Shown: positions 1-7,702, numbered from the stretch's first letter. The stretch is DNA of 12,315 nt from TMED14 sp003444795 (GCA_963978445.1 CAXBRT010000046.1:1-12315); one strand, 5' to 3'. Translations and numbers: made by a program. Notes: a model not told the origin generated them from the sequence alone.

Positions 1-2577
1 ACGCGTGCACAATTGTGGACAAGCGCTAATGACTCTTTGGCGCTGGGGTTTGCGGGAGGATTGAACAATGCCCAGTTTTTCAATCTGGACATCAATGGGG
101 ATGGAACACAGGACCTGATCGTTTTTGACCGGGAAGGCAGCCGCTGGTTGCCCTTTCAACGCATCAACGGGCAATGGCGCTACCGTCCGCTTTGGACACA
201 GCATTTTCCTGCGGTAAACAACTGGGTGGTCTTTGCGGATTATTCTTGCGATGGTATTCCGGATCTCTTTTGTTCCGTCGTTAACGGAGTCGGTGTCTAT
301 GAATCGAGCCGGGTCAATGGATTCGTGCACTACACCTGGGCCTTGAGCGGTACCTACCTCTACTCTACGTACACCTCGGGGACGAATCCCATCAATTTGC
401 TGGTCGCCTCTACGGATGTGCCCGCGATTCGAGACGTGGACGGCAACGGGACGGTGGACATCCTTACGTTTGGACAACAGGCGACCGCCGTTGAATTTCA
501 CAGCAACGCCAGTTCCTGCGGGTTGGACTTTAACCGTGCCGATGCCTGTTGGGGGGATTTCTTGGAAAACAATTTGACCAATGCCATCACGATCGATGCT
601 TGCACGGGCAGCTTGGGTGCGGGAGGACTGGCGGAAGGTGGCTTGCATTCCGGATCCACATTGCTCGCCACGGATTTGACCGGCAATGGATTGCTGGATG
701 TCCTGCTTGGGGATGTCAGCTTCACCACGGCAGTAGCCGGATTTAATGTGGGCACTACGGCGGTTGCCAACATTGAGTCTCAAGACAGCACCTTTCCCAG
801 CGCCTCTATCCCCGTGCACTTGATTTACCCCATGTTTTCGGAGGTGGATATAGACTTAGATGGAAGCCCCGAATTGATTGCCGCGCCCACCATGCCCATG
901 AACGTGAGCGATACTTGTATTTGGCTCTATGATAATACCGGAACGGCTTCTGCGCCGGTGTGGACGTTGGCAGATTCTAGCTACCTACAAGGCCAAATGC
1001 TTGACGCGGGCCGCTATGCCGTGCCTTATCTCGCGGACTTAAACACAGACGGTCTCCTGGACCTACTTGTAGGCACCTCACATGGAGTTGAATATTGGAA
1101 AAATGTGGGCAGTGCCAGCCATCCAGACTGGCAACTCACACCCATGAGTGTTTCCGCTCAGGCCCAAGCATCCCTCAAATCAGAATGGTGTGCGCCCTCG
1201 GCTGCTGACTTGAACGGAGACGGCCTGTTGGATTTGCTCATTGGACGCAGCGATGGCAAACTCGCCTACTGGGTCAACAGCGGAACCTACTTCAACCCGG
1301 CATTTACGGGCTTGGTCAGCTCCGCCTATCAGGGCATCGATGTAGGCCAATTTGCGAGTCCCGAACTCGCCGATTTGGATGGCGATGGCGATGTGGACCT
1401 GTTGGTGGGAAATGGCCAAGGCCATGTGGCCTATTACGACAACAGTCTTTCCAACTTCACCTTGGTCAGTGAAAAATTTGGGGCCATTGACGCAGACTAT
1501 TCCCAAACATCCTCGGGCCGAGCGGTGCCGCGCTTTGTCAACCTCGATGGACGGCCCTTTTTGGCGTTGGGTACGGCGGATTCAGGCGTCTTCCAGTTGG
1601 ATTCCTTGGGATTTACCCGCAACGCCCCGAGCTCTGTGGATTATACTGTGGGGACGGGAAGTACCGCAACCGCCGCCTTGCTGGAAACGCCTTGGGGCAG
1701 CAGCAAACGCACAGGACGGCACCAGTACCTCATTCGGGCAGATGAACTGGCAGGTTCGGGCCTGGTAGACAGTCGAATTACCCATTTGGGCTTGAATGTT
1801 ACCTCCACCTCCGCCCCCTACCTCAGCCAAGGCTTCAGTATTAAAATAGGACATAGCAACTTGGACAGTTTGAACGGCTTTGCCCCCAGCGGTCAGCTGG
1901 TCTACTCGTATATTCATGTACCCACGCAAGGATGGAACACTATAACCTTACAATCGCCTTTTGACTATGATGGCTCTTCCAATCTCCTGGTCGAAATCTG
2001 CTTCAGTAAGAATGTTGCGAGTTCCGATGTGCACTTGAGCGCAAGCACGACCTCCTACCCTTCACACACGTTTGGAGACGTGTTCAACCACAACTCCATC
2101 ACCTCGAATGGCTGCACCATGCCCGCATTGGGCACTGACAGCTTGCGCCCGGATATGCGGTTTACGCTCGTGCCCCGAATGCCCATTCGCCGCCAATGGC
2201 TCCAAGAGGGACGTTTGAATGCTCCGGCCATTGCCGACATGGACGGCGACGGTAAGCCAGAAATGGTCCTAGGTATCTCAACGGGAGGCCTGCGTTTTTA
2301 TACGGGTGACACGACATCCATCGGTCTGCCCGAGTGGCCCAGCCCATGGAGCAGCCCCGAAGACGCACTCAAACTCTATCCCAATCCTAGCCAGCAGGGC
2401 TTCTGGGTCTCTGGAACTTCGGGTGACCTAAAGGTTATCAATGTTCAGGGGCAAACGTTTTGGACCGGAAAAACGGAGGAGCCTACCTACATTTCCGCAG
2501 CGAACTGGCCCGCTGGGGTTTACATCGTTCAAGGTGGGAGTCATGTGGGCCGTTGGGTGAAGACACATGGGCAGTAA
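1..2577 (+). CDS. Secreted FG-GAP/VCBS repeat protein with T9SS type A sorting domain (5' partial)
   Basis: The frame is open from base 1, and no signal peptide is visible, so the true start lies upstream; the TTG at 13 is probably an internal leucine codon. Counting from that TTG, nine calcium-loop-type FG-GAP repeats with DxDxDG-like cores lie near residues 26, 76, 141, 221, 279, 342, 399, 454 and 742 (for example DLNGDGLLDLLIG). This is the pattern of a beta-propeller. A beta-rich, jelly-roll-like region at about 545-720 interrupts the series before the last repeat. The C-terminus (about 784-854) has the T9SS type A signature: LYPNPS, then a hydrophobic strand pattern, then WPAGVYIV. By family knowledge, such proteins cross the outer membrane through the type IX system and have this domain removed on attachment or release. 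The ligand or substrate is unknown. The stop overlaps the start of the next gene by 11 bp, which suggests translational coupling. Confidence 0.9.
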   Translation, partial: TRAQLWTSANDSLALGFAGGLNNAQFFNLDINGDGTQDLIVFDREGSRWLPFQRINGQWRYRPLWTQHFPAVNNWVVFADYSCDGIPDLFCSVVNGVGVYESSRVNGFVHYTWALSGTYLYSTYTSGTNPINLLVASTDVPAIRDVDGNGTVDILTFGQQATAVEFHSNASSCGLDFNRADACWGDFLENNLTNAITIDACTGSLGAGGLAEGGLHSGSTLLATDLTGNGLLDVLLGDVSFTTAVAGFNVGTTAVANIESQDSTFPSASIPVHLIYPMFSEVDIDLDGSPELIAAPTMPMNVSDTCIWLYDNTGTASAPVWTLADSSYLQGQMLDAGRYAVPYLADLNTDGLLDLLVGTSHGVEYWKNVGSASHPDWQLTPMSVSAQAQASLKSEWCAPSAADLNGDGLLDLLIGRSDGKLAYWVNSGTYFNPAFTGLVSSAYQGIDVGQFASPELADLDGDGDVDLLVGNGQGHVAYYDNSLSNFTLVSEKFGAIDADYSQTSSGRAVPRFVNLDGRPFLALGTADSGVFQLDSLGFTRNAPSSVDYTVGTGSTATAALLETPWGSSKRTGRHQYLIRADELAGSGLVDSRITHLGLNVTSTSAPYLSQGFSIKIGHSNLDSLNGFAPSGQLVYSYIHVPTQGWNTITLQSPFDYDGSSNLLVEICFSKNVASSDVHLSASTTSYPSHTFGDVFNHNSITSNGCTMPALGTDSLRPDMRFTLVPRMPIRRQWLQEGRLNAPAIADMDGDGKPEMVLGISTGGLRFYTGDTTSIGLPEWPSPWSSPEDALKLYPNPSQQGFWVSGTSGDLKVINVQGQTFWTGKTEEPTYISAANWPAGVYIVQGGSHVGRWVKTHGQ

Positions 2578-2992
2578 CACTAGTCCAGAATGGGTCCTGC
2601 TTTTTGATGGCCCTTGTCCCTTGTGCCAAAGGGCCATCCGATGGCTGATGCACCGAGACCGCAGAAAGGTACTTTGCTACACCCCGCTCCATAGCGCTTG
2701 GACGGCGGAATGGAAACGTCGACATGCTCCTGACGTCGTTTGGCCCGACGAGGTTGTCCTCGTGCAGGATGGACACTACTGGTTTGGCGCCGAAGCCATA
2801 GCAAAAACGATGCAGCTCCTACCCTTTCCGTATTCCTTTTTGGGGACGATGTATCGCTTCCTCCCGGGCCGAAAAAAAATATACCGATGGCTTGCGCAGC
2901 ACCGGTATACTTGGTTTGGAAAAAAAGAACCGCTTCTTACAACGTGCCTAGCACCGCGTTCATGGCGCGAACCGCGTCCGCACTCTTGTTGA
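2567..2992 (+). CDS. DCC-family (DUF393) thiol-disulfide oxidoreductase-like protein
   Basis: This small protein of 141 residues starts at an ATG inside the 3' end of the FG-GAP gene. The family signature DGPCPLC is at residues 14-20, with Asp14, Cys17 and Cys20, placed directly after a hydrophobic strand as in DUF393 proteins. The family's C-terminal pattern follows: FGAEAIAK, a YRFLPGRKKIYRW segment and RYTWFGKK. The DCC family is predicted to have a thioredoxin-like fold and redox activity; the physiological substrate is not established. The last 56 bp run antisense into the 3' end of mdh, so the tail after WFGKKE (about 20 residues) is set partly by mdh codons and does not resemble the family. 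Residues around KKIYRWLAQHRY are encoded by the hairpin and T-run that look like the mdh terminator on the other strand. Family assignment is secure, function is not. Confidence 0.85.
   Translation: MGSNTSPEWVLLFDGPCPLCQRAIRWLMHRDRRKVLCYTPLHSAWTAEWKRRHAPDVVWPDEVVLVQDGHYWFGAEAIAKTMQLLPFPYSFLGTMYRFLPGRKKIYRWLAQHRYTWFGKKEPLLTTCLAPRSWREPRPHSC
2872..2909 (-). terminator. Rho-independent terminator for mdh, inside the DCC gene
   Basis: Read on the minus strand, 27 nt after the mdh stop, the sequence forms a stem TATACCGGTG / CATCGGTATA: ten pairs with one G-U. It continues after a one-base bulge with CU/AG around a five-base GCGCA loop. The stem is followed at once by eight T residues (2879 to 2872). 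On the plus strand there is no T-run after the hairpin, so it should act only on leftward transcription from mdh. The whole element lies in DCC codons. Confidence 0.65.
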
Positions 2993-3866
2993 AGGCGGCT
3001 TGCTCTTCCTCGTTGAGATTGTAATCCACAATCTTCTCCCAGCCGTTCTTGCCGATAACCACGGGAACGCCCAAGCAGATATCGCTCTGGCCATACTCTC
3101 CATCGAGATACACGCAGCAAGGGAAAACTTTCTTTTGGTCGCGAACAATGCTTGCTACCAATGCGGCACCGGCAGCCCCAGGGGCATACCATGCAGAGGT
3201 ACCAATCAAGCCCGTCAAGGTTGCACCGCCTACCATGGTGGCGGCTTTTACTTCGGCTAATTTTTCTTCCGACAAATGACCAGAAACAGGCGTAGACTGA
3301 TAGGTGGCCAAGCGTGTCAATGGAATCATAGTCGTATCGCCATGTCCGCCGATCACAGAACCTTGCAAATCGCTAGCGGGAACGCCCATGGCTTCAGACA
3401 AATAGTATTTGAAACGGCTGCTGTCCAAAATTCCGCCCATACCAATGATGCGGTTCTTCGGCAAGCCGCTCTCCTTGGCCGCCAAGTAGGTCATGGTGTC
3501 CATTGGGTTGGAGATCACCACGATAATGGCGTTGGGAGAATGCGCCAAGGCATTACTCACCACGGAACGAACGATACCGGCATTGGTGCCGATCAATTCT
3601 TCTCGCGTCATCCCAGGCTTGCGAGGCAAACCGCTGGTGATGACCACCACTTCTGAACCTGCGGTCGCCGCGTAATCGCTGGTCACCCCCTTCACTTTGG
3701 CATCAAAGCCGTGAAGCGTAGCGCATTGGTTCATATCCATGGCCTTGCCTTCCGCAAAACCTTCTTTGATGTCGAGCAAAACGATTTCGGTAGCTAGCTC
3801 CAAACGCACCATGGCTTCCGCACATGTAGCGCCTACGTTACCCGCTCCGACAACTGTAATTTTCAT
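2937..3866 (-). CDS. mdh: Malate dehydrogenase (NAD-dependent, LDH-like type)
   Basis: This 309-residue enzyme interconverts malate and oxaloacetate with NAD(H) in the cytoplasm as part of the TCA cycle. The Rossmann motif GAGNVG is at residues 7-12, followed by Asp32, which binds the NAD ribose. The substrate loop LPRKPGMTR supplies Arg82 and Arg88; an arginine at the first of these positions is what separates malate from lactate dehydrogenases in this superfamily. Asn120 (SNPMD), Arg151 (GILDSSRF) and the catalytic His175 in GGHGDT complete the active site. Length matches the 305-315 residues usual for this LDH-like MDH group. The start ATG opens directly onto the first beta strand (MKITVVGAGN). 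The gene sits 43 bp after gyrB on the same strand, with a possible promoter of its own in the gap. Its 3' end overlaps the convergent DCC gene by 56 bp. Confidence 0.97.
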   Translation of the reverse strand: MKITVVGAGNVGATCAEAMVRLELATEIVLLDIKEGFAEGKAMDMNQCATLHGFDAKVKGVTSDYAATAGSEVVVITSGLPRKPGMTREELIGTNAGIVRSVVSNALAHSPNAIIVVISNPMDTMTYLAAKESGLPKNRIIGMGGILDSSRFKYYLSEAMGVPASDLQGSVIGGHGDTTMIPLTRLATYQSTPVSGHLSEEKLAEVKAATMVGGATLTGLIGTSAWYAPGAAGAALVASIVRDQKKVFPCCVYLDGEYGQSDICLGVPVVIGKNGWEKIVDYNLNEEEQAAFNKSADAVRAMNAVLGTL

Positions 3867-3893
3867 GAGTTTGAGGACTTAAAATGGTTGGGG

Positions 3894-3901
3894 CAAAGGT
3901 A
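3894..3901 (-). promoter_or_regulatory. mdh: Possible Bacteroidota -7 box upstream of mdh
   Basis: On the minus strand TACCTTTG matches the Bacteroidota -7 consensus TAnnTTTG, and it ends 27 nt before the mdh ATG in the 43-bp gap after gyrB. No convincing -33 TTTG is seen at the expected distance, which falls in the GC-rich end of gyrB. mdh may therefore have its own start, or may simply be read from gyrB. Confidence 0.3.
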
Positions 3902-3909
3902 GCGACGGC

Positions 3910-5850
3910 TTAGGCGTCGATGCGCGCATAACGAGCGTTTTTCTCAATGAATTCGCGACGAGGCGGGACATCATCGCCCATGAGCATGGAGAAAATTCGG
4001 TCCGCTTCAGAAGCGTTGTCAATGGTCACCTGCTTTAGCGTACGGCCTTCTGGGTTCATAGTAGTTTCCCAAAGCTGTTCGGCGTTCATCTCACCCAAGC
4101 CCTTGTAGCGCTGGATGCTGATGCCCGTCTGTTCTTCGCCGCCCAATTCTCGGGCGATTTGATCGCGCTGGGATTCGTTCCATGCATAGGCTGACTTGCT
4201 GGCCTTTTTCACCAAGTACAAGGGAGGCGATGCAATGTATACGTATCCGTTCTCCACCAATTCCTTCATGTAGCGGAAGAAGAAGGTCATTATCAAGGTA
4301 GCAATGTGCGATCCATCCACGTCCGCGTCACACATGATGACAATCTTGTGGTAGCGCAACTTGGCCGTGTTGAGTGCCTTACTGTCTTCTTCCGTGCCAA
4401 TGCTCACGCCCAAGGCGGTGAAGATGTTGCGGATTTCCTCGTTCTCAAAAGCCTTATGCTGCATAGCCTTCTCCACGTTCAAAATCTTACCACGAAGGGG
4501 CATGATCGCCTGGAATTTCCGGTCGCGACCTTGCTTGGCCGTACCACCTGCCGAATCACCCTCCACCAAGAAGATTTCACACTGTGCGGGATCCGTTTCA
4601 GAACAATCCGCCAATTTGCCAGGAAGGCTGTTGCCGCCCAACACCGTTTTGCGCTGAACCATCTCACGGGCCTTGCGCGCCGCAATTCGGGCCTTGGCCG
4701 CCAACACTACTTTCTGCACGATAGTGCGTGCCTCGTTGGGGTGCTCTTCCAAGTAGTTGGTCAGCATCTCACCCACCAAGCGATCCACGGCACCAGATAC
4801 TTCGGAGTTGCCCAGTTTGGTTTTGGTCTGACCCTCAAACTGAGGCTCCATCACTTTTACCGAGATGACCGCAGAAAGGCCTTCGCGGAAGTCATCGCCG
4901 GCCACCTCTACTTTTTCTTTGGTCAAAATGCCGCTTTCATCCGCGTATTTCTTCAAGGTGCGGGTCAAGGCACGGCGGAAACCCGCCAAGTGTGTACCCC
5001 CTTCGTGGGTGTTGATGTTGTTGACGTAGGAGTGGATGTTTTCCGAATAGCTCACGTTATATACCATGGCCACTTCCACAGGGATACCATCGATTTCCCC
5101 TTCCATATACATGGGCTCAGGGATCAAGGGCTCGCGGTTCTGGTCCACGTAGCTCACAAATTCTCTCAATCCCCCTTCAGAATGGAAGGTTTCCGTGCGG
5201 GCCACACCATTCTCATCTAGATCACGAGAATCTGTCAATTGAATGCGGATGCCGCGATTGAGGTAGGAGAGTTCGCGCAAACGGGCCGCTAGAATGTCAT
5301 ATTGATAGACCGCTTCGTAGAAAATCGTGGTATCCGGCTGAAAGGTGACAATGGTGCCACGGTAGGATGAATTCCCAACCTCCTTGACGGGATACAAAGG
5401 CTTACCAATGGAGTACTCTTGCTGGTATTCCTTTCCATCGCGGTGCACATGAACCTCTAAATGGGTGGACAAAGCATTCACACAGGATACCCCTACCCCG
5501 TGCAAACCGCCCGACACCTTGTACGAATCCTTGTCGAACTTACCCCCTGCGTGAAGGACGGTCATGACGACTTCCAGGGCAGAACGGTTCTCCTTCGTGT
5601 GCATGGCCACGGGAATACCGCGACCATCATCCTTAACGGTGATCGAATTGCCTTCGTTGATGGTAACCTCTACGGATGTGGCGTGGCCGGCAAGCGCTTC
5701 GTCAATGGAGTTGTCAACAACTTCATAGACCAAGTGGTGCAGACCTTTTTGACCCACATCGCCGATGTACATCGCGGGACGTTTACGTACGGCTTCGAGT
5801 CCTTCAAGGACCTGGATACTATCCGCGCTGTATTGCTTGGCTTCACTCAT
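3910..5850 (-). CDS. gyrB: DNA gyrase subunit B
   Basis: This 646-residue protein is the ATPase/TOPRIM subunit of gyrase, the type IIA topoisomerase that adds negative supercoils with GyrA. The GHKL ATPase domain shows EVVDNSIDEA (43-52, with catalytic Glu43-type and Mg-binding Asn residues), DDGRGIP (74-80) and the ATP lid GGLHGVG (114-120). QTKTKLGN (341-348) carries the transducer lysine. The TOPRIM domain has EGDSAGG (430-436) and DADVDGSHI (508-516), giving the acidic metal-binding residues, then QRYKGLGEMN (580-589). The sequence PLRGKILNVEKA (451-462) and DADVDG, in place of the ParE-type DADTDG, favour GyrB over topoisomerase IV ParE. Length is typical for Bacteroidota GyrB, which lacks the long insert of the E. 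coli protein. gyrA is not in the window. A candidate promoter lies 27 bp upstream of the ATG. Confidence 0.96.
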   Translation of the reverse strand: MSEAKQYSADSIQVLEGLEAVRKRPAMYIGDVGQKGLHHLVYEVVDNSIDEALAGHATSVEVTINEGNSITVKDDGRGIPVAMHTKENRSALEVVMTVLHAGGKFDKDSYKVSGGLHGVGVSCVNALSTHLEVHVHRDGKEYQQEYSIGKPLYPVKEVGNSSYRGTIVTFQPDTTIFYEAVYQYDILAARLRELSYLNRGIRIQLTDSRDLDENGVARTETFHSEGGLREFVSYVDQNREPLIPEPMYMEGEIDGIPVEVAMVYNVSYSENIHSYVNNINTHEGGTHLAGFRRALTRTLKKYADESGILTKEKVEVAGDDFREGLSAVISVKVMEPQFEGQTKTKLGNSEVSGAVDRLVGEMLTNYLEEHPNEARTIVQKVVLAAKARIAARKAREMVQRKTVLGGNSLPGKLADCSETDPAQCEIFLVEGDSAGGTAKQGRDRKFQAIMPLRGKILNVEKAMQHKAFENEEIRNIFTALGVSIGTEEDSKALNTAKLRYHKIVIMCDADVDGSHIATLIMTFFFRYMKELVENGYVYIASPPLYLVKKASKSAYAWNESQRDQIARELGGEEQTGISIQRYKGLGEMNAEQLWETTMNPEGRTLKQVTIDNASEADRIFSMLMGDDVPPRREFIEKNARYARIDA

Positions 5851-5877
5851 GTTTTAACGGGTAAATAGTCTATCCTA

Positions 5878-5885
5878 CAAAGATA
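5878..5885 (-). promoter_or_regulatory. gyrB: Candidate gyrB promoter -7 box
   Basis: TATCTTTG on the minus strand is an exact match to the Bacteroidota -7 consensus TAnnTTTG. It ends 27 nt before the gyrB ATG, which would give a leader of about 20 nt. A TTTTG that could serve as a -33 box is about 28 nt further upstream, longer than the usual 17-23 nt spacing. A 10-bp palindrome (5905-5914) occupies the expected -33 position instead. Confidence 0.5.
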
Positions 5886-5904
5886 ACTTCGGCATATCTC
5901 TTAG

Positions 5905-5914
5905 GGGTGCACCC
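5905..5914. other. 10-bp perfect palindrome in the gyrB upstream region
   Basis: GGGTGCACCC is a perfect palindrome 19 bp upstream of the candidate -7 box, which puts it over the -33 region of the putative gyrB promoter. It could be a protein binding site or chance. No second copy was noticed in the window. Confidence 0.25.
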
Positions 5915-5938
5915 AAAAGAAAAACCGGCCCGTTTATC
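5915..5938 (-). terminator. Possible weak intrinsic terminator after the barrel gene
   Basis: On the minus strand GATAAAC / GTTTTTC pairs as a seven-step stem with one T-T mismatch around a GGGCCG loop. The T-rich stretch TTTTTCTTTT begins in the stem and continues after it. It lies 60 nt beyond the barrel stop and upstream of the gyrB promoter candidate, the right place to separate the two units. The stem is AT-rich and imperfect, so this is only a candidate. Confidence 0.35.
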
Positions 5939-5998
5939 AACATTTTTTTCAACAAGAGCGCGTTTCTCGCTCAAGGTGAATACCTAGGTCGTTTTGGG

Positions 5999-7111
5999 TT
6001 AAAACTTGTAAACCAGGCCCAAATTTGCGCGTATTCCTTGCACGGGATAGCCCATCCACCAGGTTGTCCGGCTATGGAAGAGGTTGTCTACCCGGAAAGT
6101 GGCATTCAATTGCTTGTTGTAGGTATACACCGCACTCAAGCGGCCATCCAAAAACGCGGGAAGCGTTTCATCCCCCGTCGCCCCTTGACCTAAGCGGCTT
6201 CCTCGGTAGATAATGGTGGATTCAAAACGAATCTTATCCTTGAGATTAAAGAAGGCTTGACCCCCAATTTCAGAGGATGGCACATGGTAGAGGGTGCCGC
6301 CATCGTTCCGGGTTGCCGTGCGCAAGGTCGCAAACGCGCGCACTTCCCACCCTAGTCCATTTTGGAAGCTCAATTCGCCCGAAGGCTCGAGCATGGTCAC
6401 CCCGACATATTCAACATCAAATCGGCCCGAGTCCGTGCCCTCCGTCATAGCCGTGAAGCTACGGGTGAACATGGCGTAATTCGCATAGGAGCGCTGGCGA
6501 AAGCCAAATCGATACCCAATAGACGAGGTCAAACGCCCGGATGCCCCTGCGTAAAGACTTGCTTGACGAATAGCCTCATAGCGGGCTGACTCGCTCAAAA
6601 ACGGCATAGCTTCTACCCGAGCGCGCATACCGCCATTGTCCGCAGAGCCTTCCAGACCGGCATACACGTTTAAGACATGCTTGACCAAGGGGAATTCAAA
6701 GTGGACCACTGGGGGCAAATAAGGCTTATCCCAGGCGCTTCCTTGACCGGTAAAAATCGCGTTCAACCCGACTCGGAAATAAATCGAACCTACGCTATCC
6801 GATACCGCCGGAGAAAACTGTGCGGACCAATAGTCGATGGGACCCACAGGCAAGCCCGTGCTATCCATGTTGGCCCGTTGCATCAAGTGGTTCCAGGAGC
6901 CATAAATGGGCAGCTCCAAGAATACATCTTGTACCGGCAAGCGCCAATCAATCCCACCTGCTAGGCCGCTTTCTTGCTGGCGACCCCCTTGATCAATCCA
7001 GTGATGACCTTGGAGTTCCGCACCATGGAAGACTTGCTTACGGCGGATTCGGCTCTGGATATACGAGAGACCCATCTGGTAATCCTGCGTCCAACGACCC
7101 GGAGCAGCCAT
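5999..7111 (-). CDS. C-terminal fragment of the outer-membrane barrel protein
   Basis: This is the 370-codon open part after the amber codon, counted from the first in-frame ATG; barrel-like sequence already begins at 7159, right after the TAG, so the ATG is probably not a natural start. It holds most of the predicted barrel strands, with aromatic residues at strand ends and a terminal Phe used in barrel insertion. It has no signal peptide, so if made by reinitiation it would stay in the cytoplasm. No ribosome binding site is seen before the ATG. It is best treated as the downstream half of the interrupted gene. Confidence 0.5.
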   Translation of the reverse strand: MAAPGRWTQDYQMGLSYIQSRIRRKQVFHGAELQGHHWIDQGGRQQESGLAGGIDWRLPVQDVFLELPIYGSWNHLMQRANMDSTGLPVGPIDYWSAQFSPAVSDSVGSIYFRVGLNAIFTGQGSAWDKPYLPPVVHFEFPLVKHVLNVYAGLEGSADNGGMRARVEAMPFLSESARYEAIRQASLYAGASGRLTSSIGYRFGFRQRSYANYAMFTRSFTAMTEGTDSGRFDVEYVGVTMLEPSGELSFQNGLGWEVRAFATLRTATRNDGGTLYHVPSSEIGGQAFFNLKDKIRFESTIIYRGSRLGQGATGDETLPAFLDGRLSAVYTYNKQLNATFRVDNLFHSRTTWWMGYPVQGIRANLGLVYKF

Positions 7112-7159
7112 TGCCGTATCTCCGGCATTGGCAGCGGTAAGAGGAAATCCATAGAAGGC

Positions 7160-7702
7160 CTAGCGGTTCCAATCCGCGGAGGCCTCTGTGCTCAATCGTC
7201 CACGTCTGATGATCCGCGCATACTGACCGGACAGGTTGTTTTCCATCCATGTCGTACGGTTGTAGACATTCAAAGGAGTGCCACTGGCATCTTGCGCCTT
7301 AAACCCTCCATGGGTGGAGAAATGTTGGCCTTGGATGCCCCAACGCTGCAGGTCGGAACGCGCATTGCCCAAAGCGAAACCGACGTCCGCCGTGGCATAG
7401 TTCCCTAGGGACATATGCACCGTATTGGCGGGAAGACGTTCTAGCTTGGTGCGGCTAATCTTCAAAGGAGGAATCGCTTCCATGCGTGGCTCGGGGACCC
7501 AGGTGCGGTTCCGAACACTAATGGATACCGGCAATTTTTCCACCGTGGTGTCCATCACATTAGGCTGACCGGTGATTTTTATGCCTTCAGCTACCTGAGC
7601 TTTGTATTTCTCGGTCACCGAAATTTCAATGCCGTTTATGACTGGCTGCGCCCAAACGCTTGCTGCCGTCAAAATCAGAAGGGAAAGGTAGATGCGTTTC
7701 AT
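7160..7702 (-). CDS. N-terminal fragment of the outer-membrane barrel protein
   Basis: This 180-residue piece would be made if the TAG at 7160-7162 ends translation. It has the signal peptide (cleavage probably after VWAQ), a linker containing the conserved-looking EKYKAQVAEGIKI segment, and the first few barrel strands starting around NTVHMSLGNY. Without the remaining strands it could not close a barrel. The ATG shares bases with the TGA of the TPR gene (ATGA, 7699-7702), indicating translational coupling. No Shine-Dalgarno sequence is visible before it. Confidence 0.55.
   Translation of the reverse strand: MKRIYLSLLILTAASVWAQPVINGIEISVTEKYKAQVAEGIKITGQPNVMDTTVEKLPVSISVRNRTWVPEPRMEAIPPLKISRTKLERLPANTVHMSLGNYATADVGFALGNARSDLQRWGIQGQHFSTHGGFKAQDASGTPLNVYNRTTWMENNLSGQYARIIRRGRLSTEASADWNR

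Larger units (their letters stand above)
5999..7702 (-). pseudogene. Plug-less outer-membrane beta-barrel protein (TonB-receptor-like), interrupted by an in-frame TAG
   Basis: Read as one frame, this is a 568-codon gene with a single internal stop: TAG at 7160-7162, codon 181. Both sides stay in the same frame and read as one protein: ADWNR, stop, AFYGFPLTAANAG, then more barrel strands. A 19-residue signal peptide (MKRIYLSLLILTAASVWAQ) is followed by a short extended region of about 70 residues and then many alternating amphipathic strands to a terminal Phe (NLGLVYKF), as in outer-membrane barrels. Similar Bacteroidota proteins of 530-570 residues are often labelled TonB-dependent receptor, but I see no plug domain. 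The start overlaps the TPR gene stop by ATGA, so the pair is one translational unit. The stop may be a real nonsense mutation, a recoded codon or a base error; a single C-to-T change from CAG would produce it. Apart from it the frame is intact. Confidence 0.75.

Noticed and set aside
13..15. TTG at 13 as the start of the FG-GAP protein
   Set aside because: The frame is open to base 1, and no signal peptide follows the TTG although the protein ends in a T9SS sorting domain, so the gene must begin upstream.
4306..5220. Open frame of 304 codons on the plus strand, antisense to gyrB
   Set aside because: It lies wholly inside gyrB, a certain gene with all its motifs. Its product has no recognisable domain, and such mirror frames are common opposite GC-rich genes.
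5956..5972. Hairpin GAGCG / CGCTC downstream of the barrel gene as a terminator
   Set aside because: The stem is only five pairs and, in the minus direction, is followed by TTGTTGAAAAAAA with no T-run.
7160..7162. Idea that TAG is a sense codon in this organism
   Set aside because: The glycosyltransferase-like gene ends with TAG exactly at the ftsE border and the other genes use TAA or TGA normally, so reassignment is not supported. One internal TAG is better explained by mutation, local recoding or error.
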